A stretch of 64,000 nt of DNA from NCBI GenBank assembly GCA_018003315.1, contig JAGNEJ010000003.1:112549-176548 (forward strand). The letters are read 5' to 3'. Each line of letters starts with the position of its first letter. The stretch's first letter is position 1. Below are positions 1 to 9,514 of this stretch, in pieces. The position numbers and the translations under genes were made by a program. Below the pieces are notes generated by a model, which had not been told where the DNA came from, ran no database searches, and worked only from the letters and a program-made list of their open reading frames with translations. This DNA is from Verrucomicrobiales bacterium. GTDB taxonomy: Bacteria; Verrucomicrobiota; Verrucomicrobiia; Verrucomicrobiales; V1-33.

Positions 1-35
1 TGCACTTCCTGATTTCTTGTGTTCGTTGTCTGGTC

Positions 36-1064
36 ATGGCTTCTCATTACCGATTTCGTCCTGCGTCCGGCCAGCGGGTGCTGGCGCATGTTACCAGCCG
101 CATTGTGAACCGGGCCTACTGGTTTGATGAGGAGGCCAAGCGGGTTTTTCTGGGGTTGATGCGCCGGTATGAGGCTTTTGGGTGTGTTCGCGTCATCACC
201 TACTGCCTGATGTCCAATCATTTTCACATCCTGGTGGAAGTTCCTGAGCGGCCAACGCAACCGCTGGATGAGGAGGCGATGCTGGCGCATCTGGAGGTGG
301 CGTTCGGAAAGAGGAAGACGCGGGAGTATCGGGATCTGTTTGGCCTGTGGCGCAGCAATGGGTGTGCGGGGGAGATTCCCAAGGTACTGGCGGCGCTGTG
401 GAGGCGGATGTATGATTTGAGCGCGTTTGTGCAGTCGGTGAAGCTGGGTTTTTCCAAATGGTACAATCGGAAACACGGGCGCAAGGGGACGTTGTGGGAG
501 GAGCGGTTTGGTAGTGTGTTGGTGGAAGGGGCGGGCAATGCGGTGGCGACGATGGCGGCTTACATTGATTTGAACCCGGTTAGGGCCGGATTGGTGAGTG
601 ATCCGAAGGAATACCCGTGGAGTGGGTATGGGGAGGCAGTCGGCGGGGGCCGCAAGGCGCGGCAGGGCATCGCGATGGCTGCAGGGGCGCTGCATCGGCA
701 GAATCTGGAGGATGCGGCCGCGATGCGGTGGGATGAGGCGCAGGCGGTGTATCGGAAATGGATTTACTGGGAGGGCCAGGAGGTGAGAGCCGATGGGGCG
801 ACGCCTGGAAGGCAAGGATTTGCCGCGGAGCAGATCGCAGAAGTGCTGAAAGCAGGGGGCAAGCTGCGGCTGGCAGATGCGGTGCGGCTGCGGGTGCGGC
901 ATTTCACGGCTGGAGCGGTGGTGGGGAGCCGTGAATTTGTCGATGCGGTTTTCGCAAATGCCAGGGAACGATTCGGACCGAAACGAACCAGCGGTGCCCG
1001 GAGACTGAAGATTTTGGAACGCAAGGCTGGACTGTATGCCCTGCGGGATTTGCAGCGGGAATGA
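36..1064 (+). CDS. REP-associated (RAYT-like) Y1/HUH transposase
   Basis: This 342-residue protein belongs to the IS200/REP-associated tyrosine transposase group, single-strand DNA nucleases that act on hairpin-bearing repeats. The HUH metal site is visible as His62-Phe-His64 inside YCLMSNHFHILVEVP. The family block KWYNRKHGRKGTLWEERF (about 141-158) and the AAYIDLNPVRAGLV block follow. When aligned by eye to other RAYTs, the usual catalytic tyrosine before the Asn seems to be Phe139, with Tyr143 close by. Activity is therefore uncertain and needs an alignment. No terminal inverted repeats or orfB partner are visible, as expected for a domesticated RAYT. REP-like elements occur at 38.7 kb in the same window. 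The next gene overlaps its last four bases only if that gene's longest frame is used. Confidence 0.85.
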   Translation: MASHYRFRPASGQRVLAHVTSRIVNRAYWFDEEAKRVFLGLMRRYEAFGCVRVITYCLMSNHFHILVEVPERPTQPLDEEAMLAHLEVAFGKRKTREYRDLFGLWRSNGCAGEIPKVLAALWRRMYDLSAFVQSVKLGFSKWYNRKHGRKGTLWEERFGSVLVEGAGNAVATMAAYIDLNPVRAGLVSDPKEYPWSGYGEAVGGGRKARQGIAMAAGALHRQNLEDAAAMRWDEAQAVYRKWIYWEGQEVRADGATPGRQGFAAEQIAEVLKAGGKLRLADAVRLRVRHFTAGAVVGSREFVDAVFANARERFGPKRTSGARRLKILERKAGLYALRDLQRE

Positions 1065-1141
1065 GTCTGTTCCGTCGGTTGAGGGTGCTTCAGGCCAGAG
1101 AATTGCCGTTGGCGCAGGGAAAAATGAGGGGAAATTGCCGC

Positions 1142-2071
1142 ATGCGCCGCCAATTTGTTTCCGCATGGTTCGCGTGGACCAGCGTCTGCGGATTTCTCGC
1201 TGCTTCTGGAGCGCAGCCGCTTCCATTTGAAGTGCATTCGGGGTATTTCGTTTCGAACAAGTTTGAGCCGGACGAGGCGGCGTCTTTTGTTTGGCTGGAT
1301 GACCAGAGGGAATTCGATGCGGTGTTTGGAACGGTCATGATCGGAGGAAACAAGGAGCACCGGCTTCCGCCCGGAGCGTTTGAAAAACGCGTGGTGGTTG
1401 CGGTCATTCATCGGGGAAATGCCGTGGTGGACTATTCGGTGCAGAAGGTTTCGATGGATGGCCGACTGCTCGTTTTGCGCTATGCCGCCCGATTTGCGAA
1501 GCGGGAGACGACGACGTTTGCCTGTCCGTTGATTGTCGCGCTGCCGAAGGGCGATTTCGACGCAGTGCAGTTTGTCGAAAACGGAAAGGTTTTGCACCAA
1601 CTGAAACGCAAGCCTACTGCCGAAGCGTGGGACGTCGAATGCAAGGAACCTGGTGCCGTGACGGCGTCCGTTGCCGACGACCGGGCCGTCCTGTCCATTC
1701 AAGGCGGCAAGGGCATTGGCCGGGCTACGGTGCGGGCTCCTGTGGCGGGATGGCCGAAGGCGGTGGTCATCCGTGCGCATCTGCGGGGATTGGAGCAGAT
1801 GGTGCTGGCGTGCGGTGGCGAAAAACTGAGTGCCGCAGTGGCCAGCCACGGCGGCCATGCTGCGCGGATCCACCGATGGCGAGGTGGCACGGAGGGGCCT
1901 GCGCTGGCGAAGGACAGCCCGTTTTGGATGGAAATCCGCCGCTGCAGTGCGGAAGGCAAACCGGTGGCCGGTTTGCCGCCGGAGGGCGGGTGGTTTGACC
2001 TTCCAGTGCCCGCAGCACTGCTGGAAAAGGGCGAGGCTCTGAGATTGGAATGGATCGACTTTTACCGCTGA
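1142..2071 (+). CDS. Secreted protein of unknown function
   Basis: I do not recognise a named family. The chosen ATG is preceded by AGGGGA about ten bases upstream. It begins an export signal: basic MRRQ, then a hydrophobic stretch, then a small-residue region near SGAQP. An in-frame ATG at 1061 would overlap the transposase and add an unlikely leader, so I rejected it. The mature part (about 285 residues) looks all-beta. It carries a Phe-Ala-Cys-Pro-Leu strand around the middle and ends in a short domain finishing with LRLEWIDFYR. No catalytic motif is evident. It probably acts in the periplasm or cell envelope. The function is unassigned. Confidence 0.6.
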   Translation: MRRQFVSAWFAWTSVCGFLAASGAQPLPFEVHSGYFVSNKFEPDEAASFVWLDDQREFDAVFGTVMIGGNKEHRLPPGAFEKRVVVAVIHRGNAVVDYSVQKVSMDGRLLVLRYAARFAKRETTTFACPLIVALPKGDFDAVQFVENGKVLHQLKRKPTAEAWDVECKEPGAVTASVADDRAVLSIQGGKGIGRATVRAPVAGWPKAVVIRAHLRGLEQMVLACGGEKLSAAVASHGGHAARIHRWRGGTEGPALAKDSPFWMEIRRCSAEGKPVAGLPPEGGWFDLPVPAALLEKGEALRLEWIDFYR

Positions 2072-2150
2072 CTGCGGGCTCTGGGGTGTCCACGTTCGCC
2101 ATTGCAATTGCTGTGGTCAGACAGTAACGAACCATTTTTCTTCCCCGGGC

Positions 2151-3347
2151 ATGCCCATTCCCTACTTCGTTTGCGACAACTGCCACACGCGCTACCAGCA
2201 CGCGGCGTCTTTGGTTGGGCATGCGATCCGGTGCAAGATGTGCGGCTTCGTATTCCGGGTGCCGGCACAGGCGATGGTGGACCTGAATGAAAAGCCCCAT
2301 GCTGAGGCTGCGGGCGGAACGGCTGCAGCACGGGGGACCGGACGGTGGTTTTTGCGTTTTTCCAATGGCCGCCAGTTCGGACCGGTGGTGCGTCCGATGA
2401 TCGAGGAATGGCTGCATGAAGGCCGGGCGGATGCAGAAAGCTGGGTGCTGCAGGAAGGCACGGAAGACTGGATGCAGGTCAAGGATGCCTTTCCGGAACT
2501 GGTGGCGCTTAAAAATCAGGAACCGGAAAATCCCTATGCGCCGGTGCCCCTTTCCGTGGCGCAGATTCCGGCCGCCGGTCTGCTGGATTATTTTTCCGAT
2601 GAGCGGCATTTACTGACATCCGCGGAGCAGCAGCAGCACGCCGAAGCGGTGGAAATGGTGAACCGGGAGTGCCATCGCTCCATGGGAGTGGTGCGACTGA
2701 AGCAGACAAAATCCGTCCGGGTCGGCGAACTGGTGGTGTTCGGCGAGAGCATCCGCATGCCGGAGGAAGCCAGGCCGGAGAGTCTGACCGTGTTTTCCCT
2801 GATCAGCCAGAGCGCGGAATTTTACCTGGTGGTGCCCTGGTCAAAACTTGGCCGACTGGCGCACGAATTCGTCTCCATCGTTCCAGGGCGGCTGCCCTCG
2901 TCCATCGCCCTGCGACGGGTGGATGAAAAAGGATTTGCCGGCGGGATTTGGTGCGGCATGTCCGGCACGGAGGACGACGTGCTAGCCGTGGCGGCGAAAC
3001 GCACCCAGGATGAACTGACAAGGGGCATCCGCTGGCAATGGTACAGTCAAAAAGGCGATTACACGATGGTGCAAGTCTGGGGTCTGCAGGTGGTGCCGCT
3101 GGGCGACGAAAAGTTCCTGCACATCATGCAGACTTCCTGCATGGGGCCGTCGGGACAGGACTTCGGACTGCTGTGGTACCAGGAAAGACAAAGCGCCTTT
3201 TTCCGCTTCAGTCGCCGCCTCAGCCTGCCGCAGGACCATGAGACGCATTTCCTCTTTTCCACCTCTGCGGGACAGCTCTTCGCCCGGCTGTCCGGGCTGG
3301 AGGCGTCCACGGAACCTGCACCCTGCGAGGTGGAGGAAGGTCCCTGA
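2151..3347 (+). CDS. Zinc-ribbon and GYF_2 domain protein
   Basis: The N-terminus holds a zinc-ribbon-like pair of CxxC knuckles (CDNC at residues 8-11 and CKMC at about 28-31), like the MJ0042 type ribbon. A GYF_2-like domain follows at about 65-120: WFLRFSNGRQFGPV, a helix, then WVLQEGTEDWMQVKDAFPEL. These domains usually mediate protein interactions and are common in Planctomycetes-Verrucomicrobia. The remaining 270 residues are a soluble domain I cannot name. No signal peptide or membrane segment is seen. The stop overlaps the start of the dGTPase gene by one base (TGATG), so the two are probably translationally coupled. Confidence 0.7.
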   Translation: MPIPYFVCDNCHTRYQHAASLVGHAIRCKMCGFVFRVPAQAMVDLNEKPHAEAAGGTAAARGTGRWFLRFSNGRQFGPVVRPMIEEWLHEGRADAESWVLQEGTEDWMQVKDAFPELVALKNQEPENPYAPVPLSVAQIPAAGLLDYFSDERHLLTSAEQQQHAEAVEMVNRECHRSMGVVRLKQTKSVRVGELVVFGESIRMPEEARPESLTVFSLISQSAEFYLVVPWSKLGRLAHEFVSIVPGRLPSSIALRRVDEKGFAGGIWCGMSGTEDDVLAVAAKRTQDELTRGIRWQWYSQKGDYTMVQVWGLQVVPLGDEKFLHIMQTSCMGPSGQDFGLLWYQERQSAFFRFSRRLSLPQDHETHFLFSTSAGQLFARLSGLEASTEPAPCEVEEGP

Positions 3348-4486
3348 TGCTCCGCACCCGTCAGCAGCTTGAGGCGGCGGAGGCCCGCAGTCTGGCGCCC
3401 TATGCGCAGGCGGTGACGGCATCCGCAGGCCGCACCCATCCGGAGGCGCCTCATGCCTTTCGCACGGATTTCCAGCGGGACCGGGCCCGCATCATCCACT
3501 CCCGCGCCTTCAGGCGGCTGGATGGAAAGACCCAGGTTTTTCTCAACGGACGCGGAGACCATTTCCGCACCCGCCTCACCCATACCATGGAGGTCGCGTC
3601 GATCAGCCGAGCCATTGCCCGTCCGCTCGGTGCCAATGAAGACCTCGCCGAAGCCATCGCCCTGGCGCACGACCTTGGTCACGCCCCATTCGGCCATGCC
3701 GGGGAGGAAACCCTCAACCGGCTCCTGAGCGGCCACGGAGGGTTCGAGCACAATACCCAGAGCCTCCGCATCGTCGAACTCATCGAGTCAAAATACGTGC
3801 GGTTTCCCGGCCTGAACCTCACCTACGAAGTGCTGGAGGGGCTGCGCAAGCACGACCGTGGATTCACCCGTCCATCCGCATCCGGCAGGCCGGAAGAAAC
3901 CTTTCCCAGCCCCGGCTTGGAAGCTCAGATTGCCAACCTGGCGGACGAAATTGCCTACTCCAGCCATGATCTCGATGACGCCCTGGACTCCGGACTGGTG
4001 CGGGAGGAACAGCTCGCTGGTCTGGAAATCTGGGACCGCTGCGTTGCGGATGTCAGGACGCAGTTTCCCGATCTTGCCGGTGAAGCGCTGGTCCGCCATG
4101 TCATCCGTTCGCTCACTGATTTCCAGGTGGAGGCGCTCGTTGCCGCCACCCACCAACGGTTGGAAGCGCTGGCCGTCGCCAGTGCCGATGCCGTTCGCCG
4201 GCATCCGGCGTCGCTCGCTGGTCATTCCCAGGAAATGCGGTTGCTCAACCAGCAGCTCCGCAAGTTTCTCTTCCAGAATTTCTATCTCCACCCTGACATC
4301 GCTGGCCCGACCCGCCACGCCTGTGCCGCCATGGAGGTGGTTTTCCACCGCTATCTGGCACGCCCGGAATTGCTCGGCCCCAACGCCCTTCGCCGCGTCA
4401 GCCAGCATGGACTCCACCGCACCGTGGCCGACTATATTTCGGGAATGACCGACGGCTATCTGTTGTCAGAAGCCGCCAAATTCTGA
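3347..4486 (+). CDS. dgt: Deoxyguanosinetriphosphate triphosphohydrolase-like protein
   Basis: HD-superfamily dNTP triphosphohydrolase, which removes triphosphate from dNTPs and so shapes the nucleotide pool. The family start HSRAFRRLDGKTQVF, the first metal histidine in RLTHTMEV and the HD pair in AHDLGHAPFGHAGEE are all present, followed by the downstream EIAYSSHDLDDAL helix. The length of 379 residues matches the shorter dGTPase-like class rather than the E. coli Dgt type (about 505). The start codon is set by a strong GGAGGAAGG directly upstream, inside the end of the preceding gene, and the stop/start overlap by one base indicates co-translation. Confidence 0.92.
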   Translation: MLRTRQQLEAAEARSLAPYAQAVTASAGRTHPEAPHAFRTDFQRDRARIIHSRAFRRLDGKTQVFLNGRGDHFRTRLTHTMEVASISRAIARPLGANEDLAEAIALAHDLGHAPFGHAGEETLNRLLSGHGGFEHNTQSLRIVELIESKYVRFPGLNLTYEVLEGLRKHDRGFTRPSASGRPEETFPSPGLEAQIANLADEIAYSSHDLDDALDSGLVREEQLAGLEIWDRCVADVRTQFPDLAGEALVRHVIRSLTDFQVEALVAATHQRLEALAVASADAVRRHPASLAGHSQEMRLLNQQLRKFLFQNFYLHPDIAGPTRHACAAMEVVFHRYLARPELLGPNALRRVSQHGLHRTVADYISGMTDGYLLSEAAKF

Positions 4487-4637
4487 GTCTGCAGTTTCTG
4501 TCGCCGCACGGGGAAAACTGTGCGATCCGCCGGAAAAAGCATTGCGGTGCCGCCAGAATCTCCATTAATACCGGCCCACGACGCCCCCTGCAAGGTTTCC
4601 CCTGTCCCCTCAACCCATACGATCCCGCCTGCTGCCG

Positions 4638-6602
4638 ATGAAAAAGTCTCCTGCGTCCCGCCGGGCCACGGTCCCGCCTGCCGCCGCTGTTGCGCCCACC
4701 CCGGATTGGTCTGTCGAACAATCGCGGGAACTTTACCGGCTCGACGCGTGGGGAAACGGATTTTTCGGCGTCAATGCCGATGGAGAAATCACCGTGCGCT
4801 TGCGCAATGGCGGGCATGAAGACGAAGTGAGCCTCATGCAGATTTTGCGCAGCTTGCGCACCAAGAGCAGAAATTTCCATCTCCCGGCGCTCTTTCGTTT
4901 TCCGGACCTTCTCTTCGCCCGCATCGCCGAACTGAACGAGGCGTTCAAATCCGCCATCAAATCCCAGGGCTACCAGGGACGCTACCACGGCGTCTATCCG
5001 GTCAAGGTCAACCAGCAGCAGCAGGTCATCAAGGAAATCACCGAATACGGACGCCAGTACCATTACGGCCTGGAAGTCGGCAGCAAACCCGAACTGCTGG
5101 CCGCCCTCGCTTTCATGCACGACCGCAATGCCCTGCTGGTGTGCAATGGCTATAAGGATTCCGAATTCATCGACCTCGCGCTCCAGGCCAAACGCATGGG
5201 TTTGCGCGTCATGCTGGTCATCGAAATGCCTCCGGAACTCGACCTGATCCTCGAACGCAGCAAAGTCCTGGGCATCGAACCCAACCTCGGCCTGCGCATC
5301 AAGCTCTCCACCAAGGGCAGCGGCCACTGGAGTGAAAGCGCCGGCGACCGCAGCCCGTTCGGCCTCAATTTCTCCCAGACCATCACCGTGGTCGATGACC
5401 TCAAGAACCGCGGCAAGCTGCACCTGCTCAAAATGCTGCACTACCATCAGGGGTCGCAGATTCCCAAGATCGCCACCGTGCGCCTCGCCGCCCAGGAGGC
5501 CTCGCGGGTGTATGTGAACCTCGTGAAGGAGGGAGCCCCCATGGGGCTGCTCAACCTTGGCGGTGGCCTGGCCGTGGACTATTCCGGCACCCGTCAGGCG
5601 GACGAAAGCAGCATGAACTACACGCTGCAGGAATACTGCGCGGACGTGGTGGAGGCCGTCCAGAAAATCATGGACGAAGCCAACGTCGAGCACCCGGACA
5701 TCGTGACCGAATCCGGGCGGGCCATGGTCGCCTACTACAGCGTGCTCGTTTTCGACATTCTCGACGTCAACCGCACCGACCGGCGCGATCCCCTGCCAAA
5801 ACTTTCCCGCCATGCTCCTGACATTCTCAAGAGCATGACCGAAGTGGTGGACAACCTCGACAAGCTCAGCCTCCAGGAGTCCTATCATGACATCGTTTTT
5901 TATCGCGACGAGCTGCTCACGCTTTTCCGCACCGGCATCGTATCCCTTCGGGAACGGGCCGTTGGCGATCAGATTTACTGGACCGTGCTCAACGAAATCG
6001 CCCGCCGCACCAACGGCGTCACCGAGATCCCCGGAATGGAATCCAAGCTGGCGGATTTTTACTACGGCAACTTCAGCATGTTCCAGAGCCTCCCGGACGC
6101 CTGGGCCATCAAGCAGTTTTTCCCGGTGGCGCCCATCCACCGCCTTCAGGAAAAACCCACCCGCCAGGCGGTCATTTCCGACGTCACCTGCGACTGCGAA
6201 GGCACCCTCAACTGTTTCCTCGGTCCGAAAGGCACCAAGCGATCCACCATTCCCCTTCACGAAATCCAGGAAGGCCAGACCTGGCAGGATTATCTGATGG
6301 GCGTTTTCCTCGTCGGGGCCTATCAGGAAACGCTCGGAGACCTCCACAACCTTCTGGGCGATACCAGCGTCGTCACCGTTCGCCTGCGCAACGGGCGCAT
6401 CTCCTTCAGCCGCCAGCTCCCAGGGGACACCGCCGCCGAGGTTCTCTCCTACCTTGAGTACGAACCGCGCAACCTGCTCAAACGCTTCCGTGCCTTGACG
6501 GATGAAGCGGTCGAGAATGGCAAAATCAACGAGTCCACCGCGGAGGAGTTTTACAAAAGCTACCGGAAAAACCTCAAATCCTATACGTATTTCACTTCCT
6601 GA
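4638..6602 (+). CDS. speA: Biosynthetic arginine decarboxylase
   Basis: PLP-dependent fold-III decarboxylase converting arginine to agmatine, the first step of one route to putrescine and other polyamines. The 654-residue length and order of motifs match SpeA. The PLP Schiff-base lysine is Lys123 in YPVKVNQQ. A glycine-rich phosphate-binding stretch LLNLGGGLAVDYSG and the catalytic-cysteine region VTCDCEGT lie further on, and the C-terminal helical extension ends KSYTYFTS. The first 20 residues are Pro/Ala-rich and variable, so an in-frame later start is possible. The gene stands alone, about 150 bases after dgt and 340 bases before tex. Confidence 0.93.
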   Translation: MKKSPASRRATVPPAAAVAPTPDWSVEQSRELYRLDAWGNGFFGVNADGEITVRLRNGGHEDEVSLMQILRSLRTKSRNFHLPALFRFPDLLFARIAELNEAFKSAIKSQGYQGRYHGVYPVKVNQQQQVIKEITEYGRQYHYGLEVGSKPELLAALAFMHDRNALLVCNGYKDSEFIDLALQAKRMGLRVMLVIEMPPELDLILERSKVLGIEPNLGLRIKLSTKGSGHWSESAGDRSPFGLNFSQTITVVDDLKNRGKLHLLKMLHYHQGSQIPKIATVRLAAQEASRVYVNLVKEGAPMGLLNLGGGLAVDYSGTRQADESSMNYTLQEYCADVVEAVQKIMDEANVEHPDIVTESGRAMVAYYSVLVFDILDVNRTDRRDPLPKLSRHAPDILKSMTEVVDNLDKLSLQESYHDIVFYRDELLTLFRTGIVSLRERAVGDQIYWTVLNEIARRTNGVTEIPGMESKLADFYYGNFSMFQSLPDAWAIKQFFPVAPIHRLQEKPTRQAVISDVTCDCEGTLNCFLGPKGTKRSTIPLHEIQEGQTWQDYLMGVFLVGAYQETLGDLHNLLGDTSVVTVRLRNGRISFSRQLPGDTAAEVLSYLEYEPRNLLKRFRALTDEAVENGKINESTAEEFYKSYRKNLKSYTYFTS

Positions 6603-6942
6603 ACAGGGGTGAAGTATTCGTGATCAGATGCGGCACGCCGTTGGGCAGCCTCCTGGCATGCCATCCCAACACCGCCGCACCTCGTCCCAACCGCCCCGGA
6701 GGTGCTTCACGGTGCCGGGAGCATGGGTGGCGGCGGATTCTAACAAACTTTGTTCCGTGGAAAATGCCGGAAAAGTGCGCAGGATGATTGCGCTGCCGCT
6801 GGGTGCAATATGGTTAGCAGAAAGATGAAGCGACCGCTTGCCCGCACCACGGCGGCGTGCCATTGAACCACGCCGCATGACCAGAAAAACGGATGAGCAT
6901 CCGCCAGCCCGGCACCCCCTCGCAGACAACCAACCAACCACC
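6603..6942 (+). other. Intergenic region with leader hairpin before tex
   Basis: There is no convincing gene in these 340 bases. A perfect 8-bp inverted repeat (GCGGCGTG at 6852-6859 and CACGCCGC at 6869-6876, nine-base loop) lies about 67 bases before the tex start codon and could be a structured mRNA leader or an attenuator. An in-frame ATG at 6880 and the frame start at 6838 would extend Tex with a Pro/Arg-rich tail, which I consider untranslated. I saw no tRNA or known riboswitch. Confidence 0.4.
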
Positions 6943-9369
6943 ATGAGACCCGACTATTTCGAACGCATCGCCAGTGAATTGAAGATCAAACCGGCCCAGG
7001 TGGCTGCGACGGCGGAACTGCTGTCGGAAGGCGGCACGGTGCCGTTCATTTCACGGTATCGCAAGGAAGCGACGGGCATGCTGGATGAAGTGGCCATCAC
7101 CACCATCCGCGACCGGCTGGTGCAGTTTGCCGAGGTGGATCAGCGGCGTGACGCCATCCTCAAAAGCCTGGGCGAGCGCAACCTGCTGACCGATGCGCTC
7201 AAGACGCAGCTCGCCAAGGCGGAGACGATGACGAAGCTGGAGGACATTTTTGCCCCCTACCGTCCGAAGCGCCGCACCCGGGCGACGATTGCCGCGGAAA
7301 AAGGACTGACGCCGCTGGCCGACTGGCTGATCGCCAACCAGAACGACCCCAAGGCCGACCCCAAGGCTGAAGCGCAGAACTATGTGACGGTCGCGGGAAA
7401 AGCGGCGGTTTCACCGGCTCCGGCTGCTTCCGCGGAAGCCGCTGCTGACACCCCGGAAGCCAAACTGGCGGCCAAAATCGCCGCAGCGGATGCCATCGAC
7501 ACCACGGTGAAATCTGCGGACGAAGCCCTGGCTGGGGCCCGTGACATCATTGCGGAGCGCATTTCCGATGACGCACAAATCCGCCCTGCGCTGCGGCAGG
7601 TCTATGAGAACGAGGCGGACCTTTCCTCAAAGATTTTGACTGGCAAGGAAGCGGACCAGGAAGCGGCCAAGTTCCGCGACTATTTCGAATGGTCGGAGCC
7701 GCTGAAAACCATTCCCAGCCACCGCCTGCTGGCGATTCGCCGCGGAGAAAAGGAGGGGTTTTTGATGATGCGCATCGCCATTGCCGACGAACGCGGCCTC
7801 GACACCGTCAAGCGCCTGTTCATCACTGGGAAAGGCCCCTGTGCGGATCAAATCGCCCTCGCAGCGGCGGATTCCTGCAAGCGGCTGCTTTTTCCCAGCA
7901 TGGAAACGGAAATGCGGCTCGGATCAAAGAAGAAGGCCGATGCGGAAGCGATCCGCGTCTTTGCTGACAACCTGCGGGAGCTGCTCAATGCCGCCCCGCT
8001 GGGCGAAAAACGAGTTTTGGCGATTGATCCCGGATTCCGCACCGGATGTAAAACGGTGGTTCTCAGCGCCCAGGGCGTCCTGGTCCACAACGACGTGATC
8101 CACCCGACCGCCGGCAGCAACACGCAGATGGTGGAGGCCGCACGGACGCTCATCAATCTTTGCCAGGCCCACAAAATCGAGGCCGTCGCCATTGGCAACG
8201 GCACTGCCAGCCGCGAGACCGAACAATTTGTCAGGAAAGTGCTCAACACCGGCGAACTGGCGCGCATTCCGATTCTCATGGTCAATGAGTCCGGCGCTTC
8301 GATCTACAGCGCCAGCGAAGTGGCCCGCGAGGAGTTTCCCAATCACGACGTGACCGTCCGCGGCGCAGTGAGCATCGGACGCCGCCTCATGGACCCGTTG
8401 GCGGAACTGGTGAAAATCGATCCAAAATCAATCGGAGTCGGGCAGTATCAGCACGACGTGGACCAAACGCAGCTCAAGCATTCGCTCGACGACTCCGTCA
8501 TTTCCTGCGTGAACCGCGTCGGCGTCGAGGTCAACACCGCCAGTCGGCAGCTGCTCAGCTACGTCGCCGGACTGAACAAAAGCATCGCCGAAAACATCGT
8601 GGCCTACCGGAATGAAAAGGGTCCGTTCAAAAGCCGCAGAGAACTGCTGAAAGTTTCCCGGCTCGGCGACAAAGCCTTCGAACAGGCCGCGGGATTTCTG
8701 AGAATCCGCGGTGCCGACGATCCGCTGGATGCCTCCGCCGTGCATCCGGAACGCTATGCCCTGGTGGAAAAAATGGCCGCCGATGCGGGCTGCCGGGTGT
8801 CCGATCTCATTTCCGATGAGAAAAAACGTCAGGCCATCGACCTGCGGAAATATGTCAGTGAATCCGCCGGCCTGCCCACCCTCCAGGACATCCTCGCAGA
8901 ACTGGCCAAACCCGGGCGCGATCCGCGCAAGCAGTTTGAAATTTTCAGCTTCCAGGACGGCATCGAAAAGCCCGGCGACCTGCAGGTCGGCATGAAACTG
9001 CCCGGCATCGTCACCAATGTCACCGCCTTCGGAGCGTTCGTGGACGTGGGCGTGCACCAGGACGGACTGGTTCACATTTCCCAGCTCGCCGACACCTTCG
9101 TCAAGGACCCCAACGAAATCGTGAAGGTCGGCAAACAGGTCACCGTGACCGTCATGGAAGTCGATCTCCAGCGCAACCGCATCGCACTGAGCATGAAATC
9201 GAAACCCGATTTCGAGAACGCCAAAAAGTCCGGTGCCCCAGGCCAGACCCGACCCGGCCAGCGCCCGGCCACGGGCGGCGGCGGAAACCGCAGTTTCAGC
9301 GAAGCCAGCCAGGGCGGTGGATTCGGTGGCGGGTGGTTCGACCAGGCAGTGAACAAAGGGAAAAAGTAA
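6943..9369 (+). CDS. tex: Tex family RNA-binding transcription accessory protein
   Basis: Cytoplasmic nucleic-acid-binding protein of the Tex/Spt6-like family. Domain order from the chosen ATG (808 residues) is as follows. An N-terminal helical Tex domain contains VPFISRYRKEATG. A YqgF/RNase H-like fold follows (VLAIDPGFRTGCK). Next are helix-hairpin-helix segments (NIVAYRNEKGPFKSRREL). A C-terminal S1 domain sits at about 679-750 (GIVTNVTAFGAFVDVGVHQDGLVHIS), then a Gly-rich tail. A low-complexity Ala/Pro insert at about 148-188 interrupts the N-terminal module and explains the length beyond the usual 720-780. The start used is the ATG giving MRPDYFERIASEL, the normal family N-terminus. Confidence 0.93.
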   Translation: MRPDYFERIASELKIKPAQVAATAELLSEGGTVPFISRYRKEATGMLDEVAITTIRDRLVQFAEVDQRRDAILKSLGERNLLTDALKTQLAKAETMTKLEDIFAPYRPKRRTRATIAAEKGLTPLADWLIANQNDPKADPKAEAQNYVTVAGKAAVSPAPAASAEAAADTPEAKLAAKIAAADAIDTTVKSADEALAGARDIIAERISDDAQIRPALRQVYENEADLSSKILTGKEADQEAAKFRDYFEWSEPLKTIPSHRLLAIRRGEKEGFLMMRIAIADERGLDTVKRLFITGKGPCADQIALAAADSCKRLLFPSMETEMRLGSKKKADAEAIRVFADNLRELLNAAPLGEKRVLAIDPGFRTGCKTVVLSAQGVLVHNDVIHPTAGSNTQMVEAARTLINLCQAHKIEAVAIGNGTASRETEQFVRKVLNTGELARIPILMVNESGASIYSASEVAREEFPNHDVTVRGAVSIGRRLMDPLAELVKIDPKSIGVGQYQHDVDQTQLKHSLDDSVISCVNRVGVEVNTASRQLLSYVAGLNKSIAENIVAYRNEKGPFKSRRELLKVSRLGDKAFEQAAGFLRIRGADDPLDASAVHPERYALVEKMAADAGCRVSDLISDEKKRQAIDLRKYVSESAGLPTLQDILAELAKPGRDPRKQFEIFSFQDGIEKPGDLQVGMKLPGIVTNVTAFGAFVDVGVHQDGLVHISQLADTFVKDPNEIVKVGKQVTVTVMEVDLQRNRIALSMKSKPDFENAKKSGAPGQTRPGQRPATGGGGNRSFSEASQGGGFGGGWFDQAVNKGKK

Positions 9370-9391
9370 GGCTTCCCACTTTGTTCCAGCA

Positions 9392-9427
9392 AACAGCCCC
9401 ACGCACCTAAAGGCACGTAGGGCTGTT
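9392..9427. terminator. Hairpin between convergent tex and purA
   Basis: AACAGCCC (9392-9399) pairs perfectly with GGGCTGTT (9420-9427), and ACG/CGT extends the stem after one mismatch. It lies 23 bases after the tex stop in a convergent intergenic region, where a terminator is expected. There is no U-tract on the plus strand (a run of C follows), so intrinsic termination is only plausible. Confidence 0.45.
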
Positions 9428-9514
9428 ATCCCCCCCCAAATTCGAAAACTTAATTAAATAGAGATTAACGCATCTCGCCGCATTTTACAAGATAAATCAT
9501 TAAGAAAAGATGAA

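Noticed and set aside
764..2107. A 447-codon minus-strand frame over the secreted-protein gene
   Set aside because: It is a mirror of the plus-strand gene with Arg/His/Pro-rich composition, without any start signal or motif.
4398..6347. A 649-codon open frame antisense to speA
   Set aside because: It lies entirely over the well-supported arginine decarboxylase and its end over dgt. Its composition (low-complexity Gly/Val/His/Phe) is the mirror of a GC-rich gene, and it has no family motif.
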